A stretch of DNA of 34,920 nt from Chitinophagaceae bacterium (GTDB taxonomy: Bacteria; Bacteroidota; Bacteroidia; Chitinophagales; Chitinophagaceae): assembly GCA_023251255.1 (NCBI GenBank), contig JAHEZD010000067.1, positions 1 to 34,920 of the forward strand. Direction: 5' to 3'. Made by a program: the position numbers and the translations under genes. Below are positions 7,627 through 15,102 of the stretch, piece after piece. Position 1 is the stretch's first letter; every line of letters starts with the position of its first letter. Under the pieces are notes generated by a model. That model saw nothing but the letters and a program-made list of their open reading frames with translations, searched no databases and was not told the origin of the DNA.

Positions 7627-8904
7627 CTACCAGTACTGGTACCCCATCAACCTCGCCAGCTCCAATTTGCTAAGGCACAATTGGTACTCGTACTGCAACT
7701 TGGTCAGCGCAGCCCTTTCCACATTCGTACTCGCATTGGTAATTTCCAGGTTCGTACCCACACCGTTCTTGAAACGGTTGGAAGCCAAAGCCTGTGCAGC
7801 TTTTGCCTGTTCTATCTGCCCCGCCGTATTCTTGATCCTTTCCAAATTCGTGGCCACATCCGTCAGCGCCTGCTCAATATCCTTCTTGTAATTGCTGCTC
7901 AGGCTTTCCACCGCCAGTTCATTCTGCCGTACGATGGTCTGTGCCAGTTTCACCTGCTGCTTCGTTTTGCCACCATTGTAAATGGGTATGGAAAACGAGA
8001 AGCCGGCCACATAATTGAAACGCATTTCGCCCACATCCGGCACATAGCCATTCTTCACCCCAGTAGCAGCATGGAGCGCCACCGTGGGCTTATCGCCCAG
8101 CTTCGTTACCTCCATATCCTTCTGTGCCTGTACAATTTTGTCTTTCAGCAGCACAAAATCAAGGTTGTACGTTTGCGACTGTACCAGCGCAGAACCCACA
8201 TCTACCATATTGATATCAAAGTCAAACTGCTCACCCGTGTTCTGTTTGGTGCCAGTGGTATAGTCCAATAGGTTCAACTGCTTCTGCAAGCTGTTCTGCA
8301 GGTCCACCTTCTGGTTCTGCGCAGCATCAATGCTGGCCTGTATGTTCAGCAGGTCTATTTTAATGGCATCACCGTTGCGCAGTTTGCTTTCCACAATGCC
8401 CCTGTTCTCGTTCAGGTAGCCCAGCACACTGTCCTGAATGCTGATGGCCTTTTGCAGGTACACAATATTGTAGTACACATTGGCCACTTGGTAGGCCAGC
8501 GTGTTCTTCACATATTCCACATTGTGCTGTGCCAACTGGATATCCGTTTTGGAACGTTCAATATTGGCCTTCAACCTGCCAAAGTCAAATACCGTATAGC
8601 TGGCATTGATGGCGGTGCTGACACTGTGTACCGGTGCAAACTGGAAGTCCACCCCATTAATGGGGATCACGATTTTCGGTTTGATGTAGTTGTACGATGC
8701 ATCACCCGTAACCTCCGGCAGCTTGCTGATTTGCGTAAGGTTCAGCTTCTGCTGAGCAGTGGCAATATTGTTTTCCGCCTCCCTGATCTTCGGGAAATAA
8801 CCAAAGGACTTCGTAATCAGTCCCTTCAGTTCCGCATTGACCCTCACCTGTGCATTCGCAAGTGCAGGCAAAAGCGCAATGGTCATAATAAATAGTTTCT
8901 TCAT
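7627..8904 (-). CDS. TolC-family outer membrane efflux channel
   Basis: The 425-residue product has a signal peptide (MKKLFIMTIALLPALANA) and two OEP repeats made of long amphipathic coiled-coil helices separated by strands such as YTVFDFGRLKANIERSK and FSIPIYNGGKTKQQV, the typical TolC pattern in which the 'FDFGR' and 'YNGGK' turns mark equivalent positions of the two halves. It forms the outer membrane part of a tripartite pump. It is the last gene of the unit tetR, emrA-like, emrB-like, tolC-like, and a terminator follows directly. A 174-base repeat-rich gap separates it from the emrB-like gene, larger than the 5-base gap between the other two pump genes, so its expression may be partly independent. 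Confidence 0.92.
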   Translation of the reverse strand: MKKLFIMTIALLPALANAQVRVNAELKGLITKSFGYFPKIREAENNIATAQQKLNLTQISKLPEVTGDASYNYIKPKIVIPINGVDFQFAPVHSVSTAINASYTVFDFGRLKANIERSKTDIQLAQHNVEYVKNTLAYQVANVYYNIVYLQKAISIQDSVLGYLNENRGIVESKLRNGDAIKIDLLNIQASIDAAQNQKVDLQNSLQKQLNLLDYTTGTKQNTGEQFDFDINMVDVGSALVQSQTYNLDFVLLKDKIVQAQKDMEVTKLGDKPTVALHAATGVKNGYVPDVGEMRFNYVAGFSFSIPIYNGGKTKQQVKLAQTIVRQNELAVESLSSNYKKDIEQALTDVATNLERIKNTAGQIEQAKAAQALASNRFKNGVGTNLEITNASTNVERAALTKLQYEYQLCLSKLELARLMGYQYW

Positions 8905-8919
8905 CTTGTATGTTTATGC

Positions 8920-9076
8920 TTCTTAATAGTTCAATAGTTCCAGCGTTCAATAGTTCCAATGTTCCAGTATCGCTTCGATTAATAGGTGAACTCGTGAACA
9001 TGTTAACTTTCAAACTTTCTTCTGTTCTCCGCCCCAATCAACATTCGAACATTCAAACTTGTGAACATTCAAACAT
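8920..9076. repeat. Degenerate GTTC/CATTCAAAC simple-sequence island
   Basis: The gap between the emrB-like and tolC-like genes is built of short repeated words: AATAGTTC (three times in 8925-8958), then CATTCGAACATTCAAAC and GTGAACATTCAAACATTC (9041-9076). No open frame or hairpin of note was found. Related words occur at 25919-25952 and 22597-22640. Confidence 0.6.
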
Positions 9077-9078
9077 TC

Positions 9079-10659
9079 TTAGTGCGCCTCCGACACCGCC
9101 TTCTGCGCAGCCTTCAGTTCCTCCGCCGTTTTCTTCTTCGCCCGCAGGAATACCACCAGCGGTATCACTAGTATGAAGAAGATGGTAATCAAGCGGAAGG
9201 TATCCAGGTAGCTCAAGTAATAAGCCTGCCTTTCGATGCTCTGGTTAATGATGCCCAACGCCTTGGTGCCCGCCGTGGCAGAATCGCCCGTAGCGTTGAT
9301 GATGCCCCTTGACAGTGCGCCCACCCTCTCCGTTACGGTAGATGCCCCACTGGTTATATTGCTGATCAGGTTCATGCGGTGGATGGCATACTGCTTGGAT
9401 ATATAGTTATTGGCCATGGCAATACCAAAGGCACCGCCCAGTTGCCGTATCATATTGTTCAGGGCAATACCGCCCGGATAGTCCTTCGGGGCCAGCCCCA
9501 CCACTGCCTGGTTGATCAGGGGCAACTGTACCAGGCTGATGCCCATGGCACGCACGGCCAATGGAACAAAGAAGTTCCACATGCCCACATCTGGGCTTAC
9601 ATTGGCACTCATCCAGCTATAGAGCGCAAAGAGCAGGAAGCCCAGCACCACAAAGGGTATGGCACTTACACCCTTGCTCATGAGCTTGCCAATGATGGGC
9701 ATCATGATCACTGCAATCATGGTAGGTGCCAGCAGGGAAAGCCCCGTTTCATAGGCCGTAAAGCCCAGCACACGCTGCGTGAGCACGGGATAGACAAACA
9801 CGGAAGTGAACAGGCCCAGGCCCGCCACAAATGTGAAGATGGTAGTGAAGGCCAGGTTACGCTGCCCCAGTAGGGCCAGTTTTACCGCAGGCTTTTCCAC
9901 CGTTAGTTCCGTATAGATAAAGCCGATCAGGCCCACTGCGGCCAGCAGGCTGCACCAGCGTATAGTGGAACTGGCAAACCAGTCGTCCGCCTCGCCACGT
10001 TCTAGCACGTACTGCAAAAAGCCAACGCCCACAATGAGGAAGATGATGCCAATATAATCTATGCTGATGCTGGCCTTGTGCTTGCCCTCGCCCGGTTTCT
10101 TGTCCACAAAATAATAGGTGAGTATGGTGGCCAGTACACCAATGGGTATATTGATCATGAAAATCATGGGCCAGCTCAAATGCTCAATGATATAGCCGCC
10201 CAGCGTTGGCCCCAAAGTAGGGCCCAGTACCAGCCCCATACCAAAGAGGCCTGCCGCAATGGGCCTGTCCTTCGGTTCAAAAGCATCAAAGAGAATGGCC
10301 TGTGAGGTAGAGAGCAGCGCACCGCCACCAATACCCTGCACAAAGCGCCACACAATGATGGCCGTTAATGAATGCGACTCACCACAGAGGTAGGAGGCCA
10401 CCGTGAAGATGATCATGGACACCAGGTAATAATTCTTCCTGCCAAAGTATTCTGCCAGGAAACCAGTAAGTGGTATAATGATCACATTCGCAATGGCATA
10501 GGCCGTAATGACCCAGCTAATGTCCTCAATGTTCACACCAAGGCCACCCGCCATATCGCTCAGTGCCACGTTCACAATGGTGGTGTCCACCAGTTCCATG
10601 ACAGCCGCCGTAACCGTTGTGATAACGATAATAGCTTTTGCTAAACCTTTTAATGCCAT
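9079..10659 (-). CDS. DHA2-family MFS multidrug exporter (EmrB/QacA type)
   Basis: The 526-residue protein is a 14-helix major facilitator, the inner membrane pump of an EmrAB-TolC type system. Family features: the N-terminal helix with ELVDTTIVNVAL (DHA2 motif D1-like), WVITAYAIANVIIIPLTGFL, the loop motif A EYFGRK, the helix-5 antiporter motif GLVLGPTLGPTLGGYI, and a final hydrophobic helix ending in basic residues. It exports hydrophobic drugs in exchange for protons; substrate range cannot be read from sequence. The start is 5 bases from the emrA-like stop, so the two are translationally coupled. A C-terminal tail rich in Lys/Ala is cytoplasmic. Confidence 0.93.
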   Translation of the reverse strand: MALKGLAKAIIVITTVTAAVMELVDTTIVNVALSDMAGGLGVNIEDISWVITAYAIANVIIIPLTGFLAEYFGRKNYYLVSMIIFTVASYLCGESHSLTAIIVWRFVQGIGGGALLSTSQAILFDAFEPKDRPIAAGLFGMGLVLGPTLGPTLGGYIIEHLSWPMIFMINIPIGVLATILTYYFVDKKPGEGKHKASISIDYIGIIFLIVGVGFLQYVLERGEADDWFASSTIRWCSLLAAVGLIGFIYTELTVEKPAVKLALLGQRNLAFTTIFTFVAGLGLFTSVFVYPVLTQRVLGFTAYETGLSLLAPTMIAVIMMPIIGKLMSKGVSAIPFVVLGFLLFALYSWMSANVSPDVGMWNFFVPLAVRAMGISLVQLPLINQAVVGLAPKDYPGGIALNNMIRQLGGAFGIAMANNYISKQYAIHRMNLISNITSGASTVTERVGALSRGIINATGDSATAGTKALGIINQSIERQAYYLSYLDTFRLITIFFILVIPLVVFLRAKKKTAEELKAAQKAVSEAH

Positions 10660-10664
10660 GATGC

Positions 10665-11717
10665 TTATTTTGTGGAGATGGTGATGCCTGCACTCAGTCC
10701 TGCACGTAAAATATTCTTGTAGTCATTGATATTGCTGAACGCAATCTTCACGGGCACACGCTGCGTCACCTTCACGAAGTTGCCGCTGGAATTGTCCGGG
10801 GGCAGCAGGGAGAACTTGGCACCCGTGGCCTCGCTCAGGCTTTCAATGGTACCCTTTATATGCTGGTCGGGGTAGGCATCCAGTTCTATGTCCACCTCCA
10901 TACCGGGGTGGAACTTCTTGATCTGCGTTTCCTTGAAGTTGGCCACGATCCAGTAGCTGGTATCGTTCACAATGGAAAACAGTGGCGTACCAGCCTGCAC
11001 GTACTGCCCCTCGCTAATGTTCTTCTTGCCGATCTTGCCTGCTTGCGGTGCGTATATCTTGGTATAGCCTATTTTCAGTCTTTGCTGTTCGATCCTCGCC
11101 TTCTTGATGGCTATGGCAGCTTCCGCCTTCTGCAAGGTGGATTGCAGCACGGGTATGCGGCTATCCGCAGCCGTAAGGTCATTACCGCTATTGGCCACCT
11201 GCTTCTGCGCCGTTTCCACATTGAACCTGCTATCGTCAAGTTGCTTCTTGGTAATGGCCTGGTCCCTGTACAGGCTCTCATCACGTACCAGGTCGGCCTG
11301 TGCTTTTTGCAGGCGCACTTGGTTCAGGTCTATATTGCCCCTGTTCACTTTCAGTGAAATGGTGGCATTGTTAATGGATGCCCTAGCATTGATAATGTCC
11401 ACTTCCGTTTGCTTCAGGTCGGCTTCCATTTCCAGTAACTGGGTCTGCAGTTCCGCATCGTCCAGCTCCACCAGTAGGGCACCTGTTTTCACACTGTCAT
11501 AGTCCTTAACGGCAATGGTTTTTACATAGCCTGCCACCCTTGGCAGCACGGGGGTAATCTGTGTTTCCACCTGTGCATTGTCGGTGGTTTCATGGGAGAG
11601 CGCAAAGCTCACTTTCTTGTACCCGAAGTAGCCGCCCACTACCAGCACAATGGCCAGTATGATCAAGCGTACGGGTGATTTTTTCTTTTCTGCCGGAAGG
11701 CTTCTTTGTTGTTCCAT
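10665..11717 (-). CDS. HlyD/EmrA-family membrane fusion protein
   Basis: I place the start at 11717 (MEQQRSLPAEKKKSP, 350 residues); an in-frame ATG at 11822 would prepend 35 residues with no homology-like character and run into a repeat region. A single transmembrane helix at about residues 16-33 is followed by the biotinyl-lipoyl half motif (ITPVLPRVAGYVKTIAVKDY), a long coiled-coil hairpin (residues about 90-210, rich in Q, L, A), the second half motif YTKIYAPQAGKIGKKNISEG and a beta-barrel region ending in AGLSAGITISTK. Such adaptors link the DHA2 pump in the inner membrane to the TolC channel. The gene is second in the efflux unit, 270 bases after tetR with a palindromic repeat in between. 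Confidence 0.92.
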   Translation of the reverse strand: MEQQRSLPAEKKKSPVRLIILAIVLVVGGYFGYKKVSFALSHETTDNAQVETQITPVLPRVAGYVKTIAVKDYDSVKTGALLVELDDAELQTQLLEMEADLKQTEVDIINARASINNATISLKVNRGNIDLNQVRLQKAQADLVRDESLYRDQAITKKQLDDSRFNVETAQKQVANSGNDLTAADSRIPVLQSTLQKAEAAIAIKKARIEQQRLKIGYTKIYAPQAGKIGKKNISEGQYVQAGTPLFSIVNDTSYWIVANFKETQIKKFHPGMEVDIELDAYPDQHIKGTIESLSEATGAKFSLLPPDNSSGNFVKVTQRVPVKIAFSNINDYKNILRAGLSAGITISTK

Positions 11718-11839
11718 AAGTATGTCGTTGTTCGTTTTTAATCGTAAGCCGCCATCCCCTAGCTGGTAAACTGCTAGTGGTGGTGAAGGGTGAATGGTCA
11801 ATGGTGAAACCCCGAAGGGCAATGTTATTAAGTATGGGT

Positions 11840-11915
11840 TGTCAGCCTGAGCTTGTCGAAGGCAACCTAGAAAATCATGCTTGAAAATATCGGCTTCGAC
11901 AGGCTCAACCTGACA
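11840..11915. repeat. Intergenic palindromic element R1 (TGTCAG...CTGACA)
   Basis: The arms TGTCAGCCTGAGCTTGTCGA (from 11840) and its imperfect reverse complement ending at 11915 match at about 20 of 23 positions, with an AT-rich centre. It lies between tetR and the emrA-like gene and is one of four related copies in the window. The folded RNA could act as a processing or partial termination signal within the operon. Confidence 0.75.
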
Positions 11916-11987
11916 TCCTATTCACTTTCCCGCAGTGTCTCTATGCCTTGGCGCTGAGTGCTGTAGCATGCTGCGTTTCGGAACCGC

Positions 11988-12608
11988 CTATCCATTCAAT
12001 AAATAAGCATGGATCATTTTCTTCAAATGGGTTTCCAGCCTTTTCCTGAAAGCCTTATCGGTATAGGGGTCAAAGTCCTCACCCTTGTCGATCAGCATCA
12101 GGCACATGCTCTTGGAAAGCATTACCTGGTTAATGGTGCCAATAATGCTGGCCATGGTCATTTCCGGGTCCACCTTCTTGAAGGCCCCTTTTTTAATGCC
12201 GCCCTCAATAATGGCCTTCACCATCAGGGTATTGCCGGAAAATATCTTGGTGATATTGTCGTGCAGGGATATCCGCTGCTTCAGCAGTAGCTCCTGGTGT
12301 ATCAGGCGGTGGTAATTGGGCTGGCTCAGTATCCTGTCCACATAGCTCTCTATGATTACGTCCACCTTCTGTAATTCCGTAAGGCTGGTATCGGCCAGCA
12401 GTTCCTCCAGTTTGCCCCGCATGTGTGTGGCCTTTTTTTCTATAATGGCTTCAAATAGTTTGTCCTTGCTGCCAAAATAATAGTTCACCATCGCCACATT
12501 CACATCGGCCTTGGCAGCCAGCTCACGAATGCTGGTAGCTTCAAAACCCTTTTCTGCAAAGAGTTCTATTGCTACACTGATGATATTTTCCCGCTTGTCC
12601 ATAACCAT
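11988..12608 (-). CDS. TetR/AcrR-family repressor of the efflux operon
   Basis: The N-terminus carries the TetR helix-turn-helix: IISVAIELFAEKGFEATSIR followed by ELAAKADVNVAMVNYYFGSK. The remaining helical domain (about 150 residues) should bind ligands and dimerise. The ATG at 12608 (MVMDKREN) or at 12602 is preferred over the frame's first ATG at 12659, because the promoter -7 box at 12629-12636 lies between them. The gene heads the emrA-emrB-tolC-like unit on the same strand, the usual place for a local drug-responsive repressor, and two operator-like palindromes overlap its own promoter, so autorepression is likely. Length 207 residues, normal for the family. Confidence 0.9.
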   Translation of the reverse strand: MVMDKRENIISVAIELFAEKGFEATSIRELAAKADVNVAMVNYYFGSKDKLFEAIIEKKATHMRGKLEELLADTSLTELQKVDVIIESYVDRILSQPNYHRLIHQELLLKQRISLHDNITKIFSGNTLMVKAIIEGGIKKGAFKKVDPEMTMASIIGTINQVMLSKSMCLMLIDKGEDFDPYTDKAFRKRLETHLKKMIHAYLLNG

Positions 12609-12628
12609 GTCTTTTTTGTTTGACAGGG

Positions 12629-12667
12629 CAAAGTTAAACAACTGTTTGAATTTAAACAAACGTTTAA
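12629..12667 (-). promoter_or_regulatory. tetR-efflux promoter with two embedded operator palindromes
   Basis: On the minus strand TTTG (12657-12660), 20 bases, TAACTTTG (12629-12636) is a consensus Bacteroidota promoter. Two copies of TTAAAC-N4-GTTTRA, at 12634-12649 (one mismatch) and 12652-12667 (perfect), are 18 bp apart and cover both promoter boxes. The -7 box is 20 bases before the ATG at 12608. This is the layout expected for repression by the TetR protein encoded next to it. Confidence 0.75.
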
Positions 12668-12752
12668 TTAACTTTTAAGCAAAAGATTTTCCTGTTGGGG
12701 GAGTCAATTCTTCCAACATCCTATTAAATAGGCATTTATATCAGCAGGAGCT

Positions 12753-12923
12753 TTGGCTATTGCTAGTGGCAGTATTACCAACGATGAACTGGAGCAACTG
12801 CAACAAAGCAAGGAGCGGCATGACCTCATTATGTTCTATGAATTTACCCTGGCCTTTATGGATGCCGTGGGGCAGTTAAGGGAGTTTAAATGGATTGGGG
12901 AGGGGATGGGGGGAGAAAGTTAA
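12753..12923 (+). pseudogene. Short orphan reading frame, possible gene remnant
   Basis: A 56-codon frame from TTG at 12753 reads LAIASGSITNDELEQLQQSK and onward through HDLIMFYEFTLAFMDAVGQL to the stop TAA at 12921. Its composition is protein-like (acidic helix followed by an amphipathic helix), unlike the low-complexity DNA around it, but there is no ATG at the start, a stop precedes it by a few codons, and it runs into a G-rich tail. It could be the C-terminal remnant of a decayed gene or a small functional gene. No family was recognised. Confidence 0.3.
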
Positions 12924-13110
12924 TTGGTTAACTGGTTAATTAGTTAATTGGTGGATGGGTGGTAAGGGTTTGTTGTTTGATTGTTTGGGAGATAGAATTT
13001 AGGATTTCTGATTTGAGATTGCTGATTTTGGTGGAGGATGGATTGGTGGATAGGGTTAATTGGTTTACCGGTGTTTTATCGGGAAGTTAATTGGGTGGGA
13101 GAGGGGTGGG
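12921..13110. repeat. GT-rich low-complexity region with GGTTAA words
   Basis: The stretch contains TTAATTGGTTAACTGGTTAA and the words GGTGGATGGGTGG, TTGTTTGATTGTTTGG and GGTTAATTGGTTTACCGG. There is no gene. It matches the simple repeat at 6128-6163 in inverted orientation. Confidence 0.5.
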
Positions 13111-13211
13111 AATGGATGTTTTATTTTCTGCATATCAAGATAAGTGCTTAAATTGCTCTAAGCCCTAAAAGAATCCAATAGCCCTGCCCCAGAATAGGAA
13201 AATGGTGCAGA

Positions 13212-13266
13212 TTATAGGAATCTTATAGAGACCTTATAGAGACATTATAGGGACCTTATAGAGACC
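13212..13266. repeat. Five tandem copies of an 11-bp unit (TTATAGRGACC)
   Basis: Five contiguous units of exactly 11 bp: TTATAGGAATC, TTATAGAGACC, TTATAGAGACA, TTATAGGGACC, TTATAGAGACC. TTATAG is invariant. The period is near one DNA helical turn, so the invariant word would recur on one face of the helix. No gene overlaps it. Confidence 0.85.
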
Positions 13267-13427
13267 TTCTCTGGTACATCGCCCCATCTTCTCCTATATA
13301 CGGCCCAGCCTTCACCCATATATCACAGTGCCATCACCCATACATGGCCTGCCTTTAAGGGCCCTTCAAGGCATCCACAAACTATCCTCACAGTGTATCT
13401 TCTTTCTCCTTGATTGCAGGGAGCTGC

Positions 13428-13620
13428 TAAGTATGGAGCAAAGCAATCATCCCGTCATCCGATAGCCATCGGATGCGAGGAGTTGCGAGGTACGAAGCAA
13501 AGCAATCATGCCGTCATTGCGAGATACGAAGCAATCTACCTTACGGAGGAAGTACCCCTCTAAAGAATTTACCTCCTCACGGAGGCAGGACTAGATTGCT
13601 TCCTTCGTCGCAATGACGGC
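13428..13620. repeat. GTCATTGCGAG/GAAGCAATCT repeat cluster with inverted arms
   Basis: The outer inverted arms are CCGTCATTGCGA...GAAGCAATCT (13511-13537) and its counterpart 13593-13619, matching at 22 of 27 positions. To the left, AGCAAAGCAATCATNCCGTC occurs twice (13439 and 13497), 58 bases apart, and ATCCGATAGCCATCGGAT (about 13458-13475) is a perfect 7-bp hairpin. The GTCATTGCGAG...GAAGCAATC word is a known widespread bacterial interspersed repeat. It ends a few bases from the ClC stop codon and could act as its transcript end. Confidence 0.75.
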
Positions 13621-13631
13621 CTTTTATTTCG

Positions 13632-14993
13632 TTAATCCGTTTCCTGCACTTCGGACGCATGTACCTCCCGGATATACTGGTCCTTCAACCTGTCATAGAA
13701 CGAATGCCTGCTCATAAGGTTGGCCATTAAGTTGGCTGCCAGTGCAGTGAGCATGATGTAGAAGATAATGTTATGGCTATTGGTCATTTCCAGTACCAGT
13801 ATGGAGGATGTGAAGGGGCTGCGGGTAATGCCCGTGAGGAATGCTGTCATGCCGCAGAGCACCACCAAATTGGTTTCGGGGCCCGATAGGTGGAGCCAGC
13901 CAGCAATAACGGAACCCATACTGGCACCTGCACTTAAGGAAGGGGCAAATACGCCACCCGATGCGCCATTGGTAAAGGAGATGATGGGGCCAACCACCCG
14001 TAGGATGGGTATGTACCATTCCAGGTGCTTATCGTTGGTAAAAAGGGTGCTGACCATGATTTCCTTGCCTGAACCGAATGTCTGGCTGCTCACCCATATG
14101 GCCAGTGCAGCCAGTGCCAGCCCGGCAACAATGGGGTACGCTATTTTCCAGTGCTTCTGCGTAAGGGCGTTTTTCTTCCTGAAAATAAACAGGATCATAC
14201 TGCCCATGCCACTACCGCCCATACCACCGATCAATGCCACAGGAATGATGACCAGCACTATCCATGGGGCTATATTGTCCAGTTGCGGATAACCCAGGTA
14301 CAGGTAGGGGCCCAATAAGTTAAGGGCAGTAAGGCCGGCTATGATGACACCTGTAAGCAGTGCGGACTTGAAGAAACTGAAATGTGTTTTGGTCAATTCC
14401 TCAATGGCAAACACGATACCGCCCAGTGGGGTGTTGAAGGCAGAGGCAAGACCTGCAGCAGCCCCGGTCACAATCATGTTCCGCTTGGATATCTTGGGGT
14501 ACCATGCAGGCAGGTAGTCGTTTATTTTCTTGAAGATGGAGGCGGCAATCTGTATAGTGGGCCCTTCGCGTCCAATGGCCCCGCCACCCAGCACCATAAT
14601 AAGGCTGGAGCCTATTTTTACCAGAATGATACGCAGGCTGAGCAGCTTGTTTACCTTGTAATGGTGCTTAGGATTGGACAGTTCAATGGCGGCACTTACC
14701 TGTGGTATACCGCTGCCCCTGGCATAGCCTGCAAACCTGCTTACCAGCCACCAGGAGAGTAGGAAGCAGAGGGGCGTAACAATAAGGAACAGCCAGCGTG
14801 AATGGTGGTAGATATAGCTGGTGCCCGATTCGGCCCAGAAAAACAGTTTGGCATATAGCACGGCCACTGCTCCCGTAACAAAGGCACCCAGCCAGAAGGG
14901 CAGCGCATTGAGCAAGTCCCTTTTTAGCTTGGCATTGCCAATGGAATCATACTTGGATTTCAGTACCAGTCTTATGGGCGTAATGATGTTCAT
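13632..14993 (-). CDS. ClC-family chloride channel/antiporter
   Basis: The 453-residue membrane protein has all ClC selectivity-filter signatures: GSGIP at 93-97, GREGP at 141-145 with the gating glutamate at 143, and GVFAPSL at 347-353. A second glutamate (E199 in FAIEEL) matches the internal proton-transfer glutamate of H+/Cl- exchangers, so exchange rather than passive channel activity is likely. There are no C-terminal CBS domains. It lies 109 bases downstream of the bestrophin gene on the same strand, so two unrelated anion-channel families may be co-transcribed. The protein ends in an acidic tail (EVHASEVQETD). Confidence 0.93.
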   Translation of the reverse strand: MNIITPIRLVLKSKYDSIGNAKLKRDLLNALPFWLGAFVTGAVAVLYAKLFFWAESGTSYIYHHSRWLFLIVTPLCFLLSWWLVSRFAGYARGSGIPQVSAAIELSNPKHHYKVNKLLSLRIILVKIGSSLIMVLGGGAIGREGPTIQIAASIFKKINDYLPAWYPKISKRNMIVTGAAAGLASAFNTPLGGIVFAIEELTKTHFSFFKSALLTGVIIAGLTALNLLGPYLYLGYPQLDNIAPWIVLVIIPVALIGGMGGSGMGSMILFIFRKKNALTQKHWKIAYPIVAGLALAALAIWVSSQTFGSGKEIMVSTLFTNDKHLEWYIPILRVVGPIISFTNGASGGVFAPSLSAGASMGSVIAGWLHLSGPETNLVVLCGMTAFLTGITRSPFTSSILVLEMTNSHNIIFYIMLTALAANLMANLMSRHSFYDRLKDQYIREVHASEVQETD

Positions 14994-15102
14994 TGATGGG
15001 TGCCTGTTTGAGTTAGGTTATAGTTGTAGGTTCCCTGTTTTTAAGGGTACTGGGGTTGATGAGCAAGATAGGTTCGAAGCTATCAAGAAGCGGTTGTAAA
15101 GA

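Noticed and set aside
7573-8271. A 232-codon plus-strand frame over the tolC-like gene
   Set aside because: Antisense shadow; it also runs through the operon terminator, and its product has no family features.
13428-13620. Possible CRISPR array
   Set aside because: The repeated words are imperfect, inverted and unevenly spaced, with no constant repeat-spacer pattern and no cas genes; it fits an interspersed palindromic repeat.
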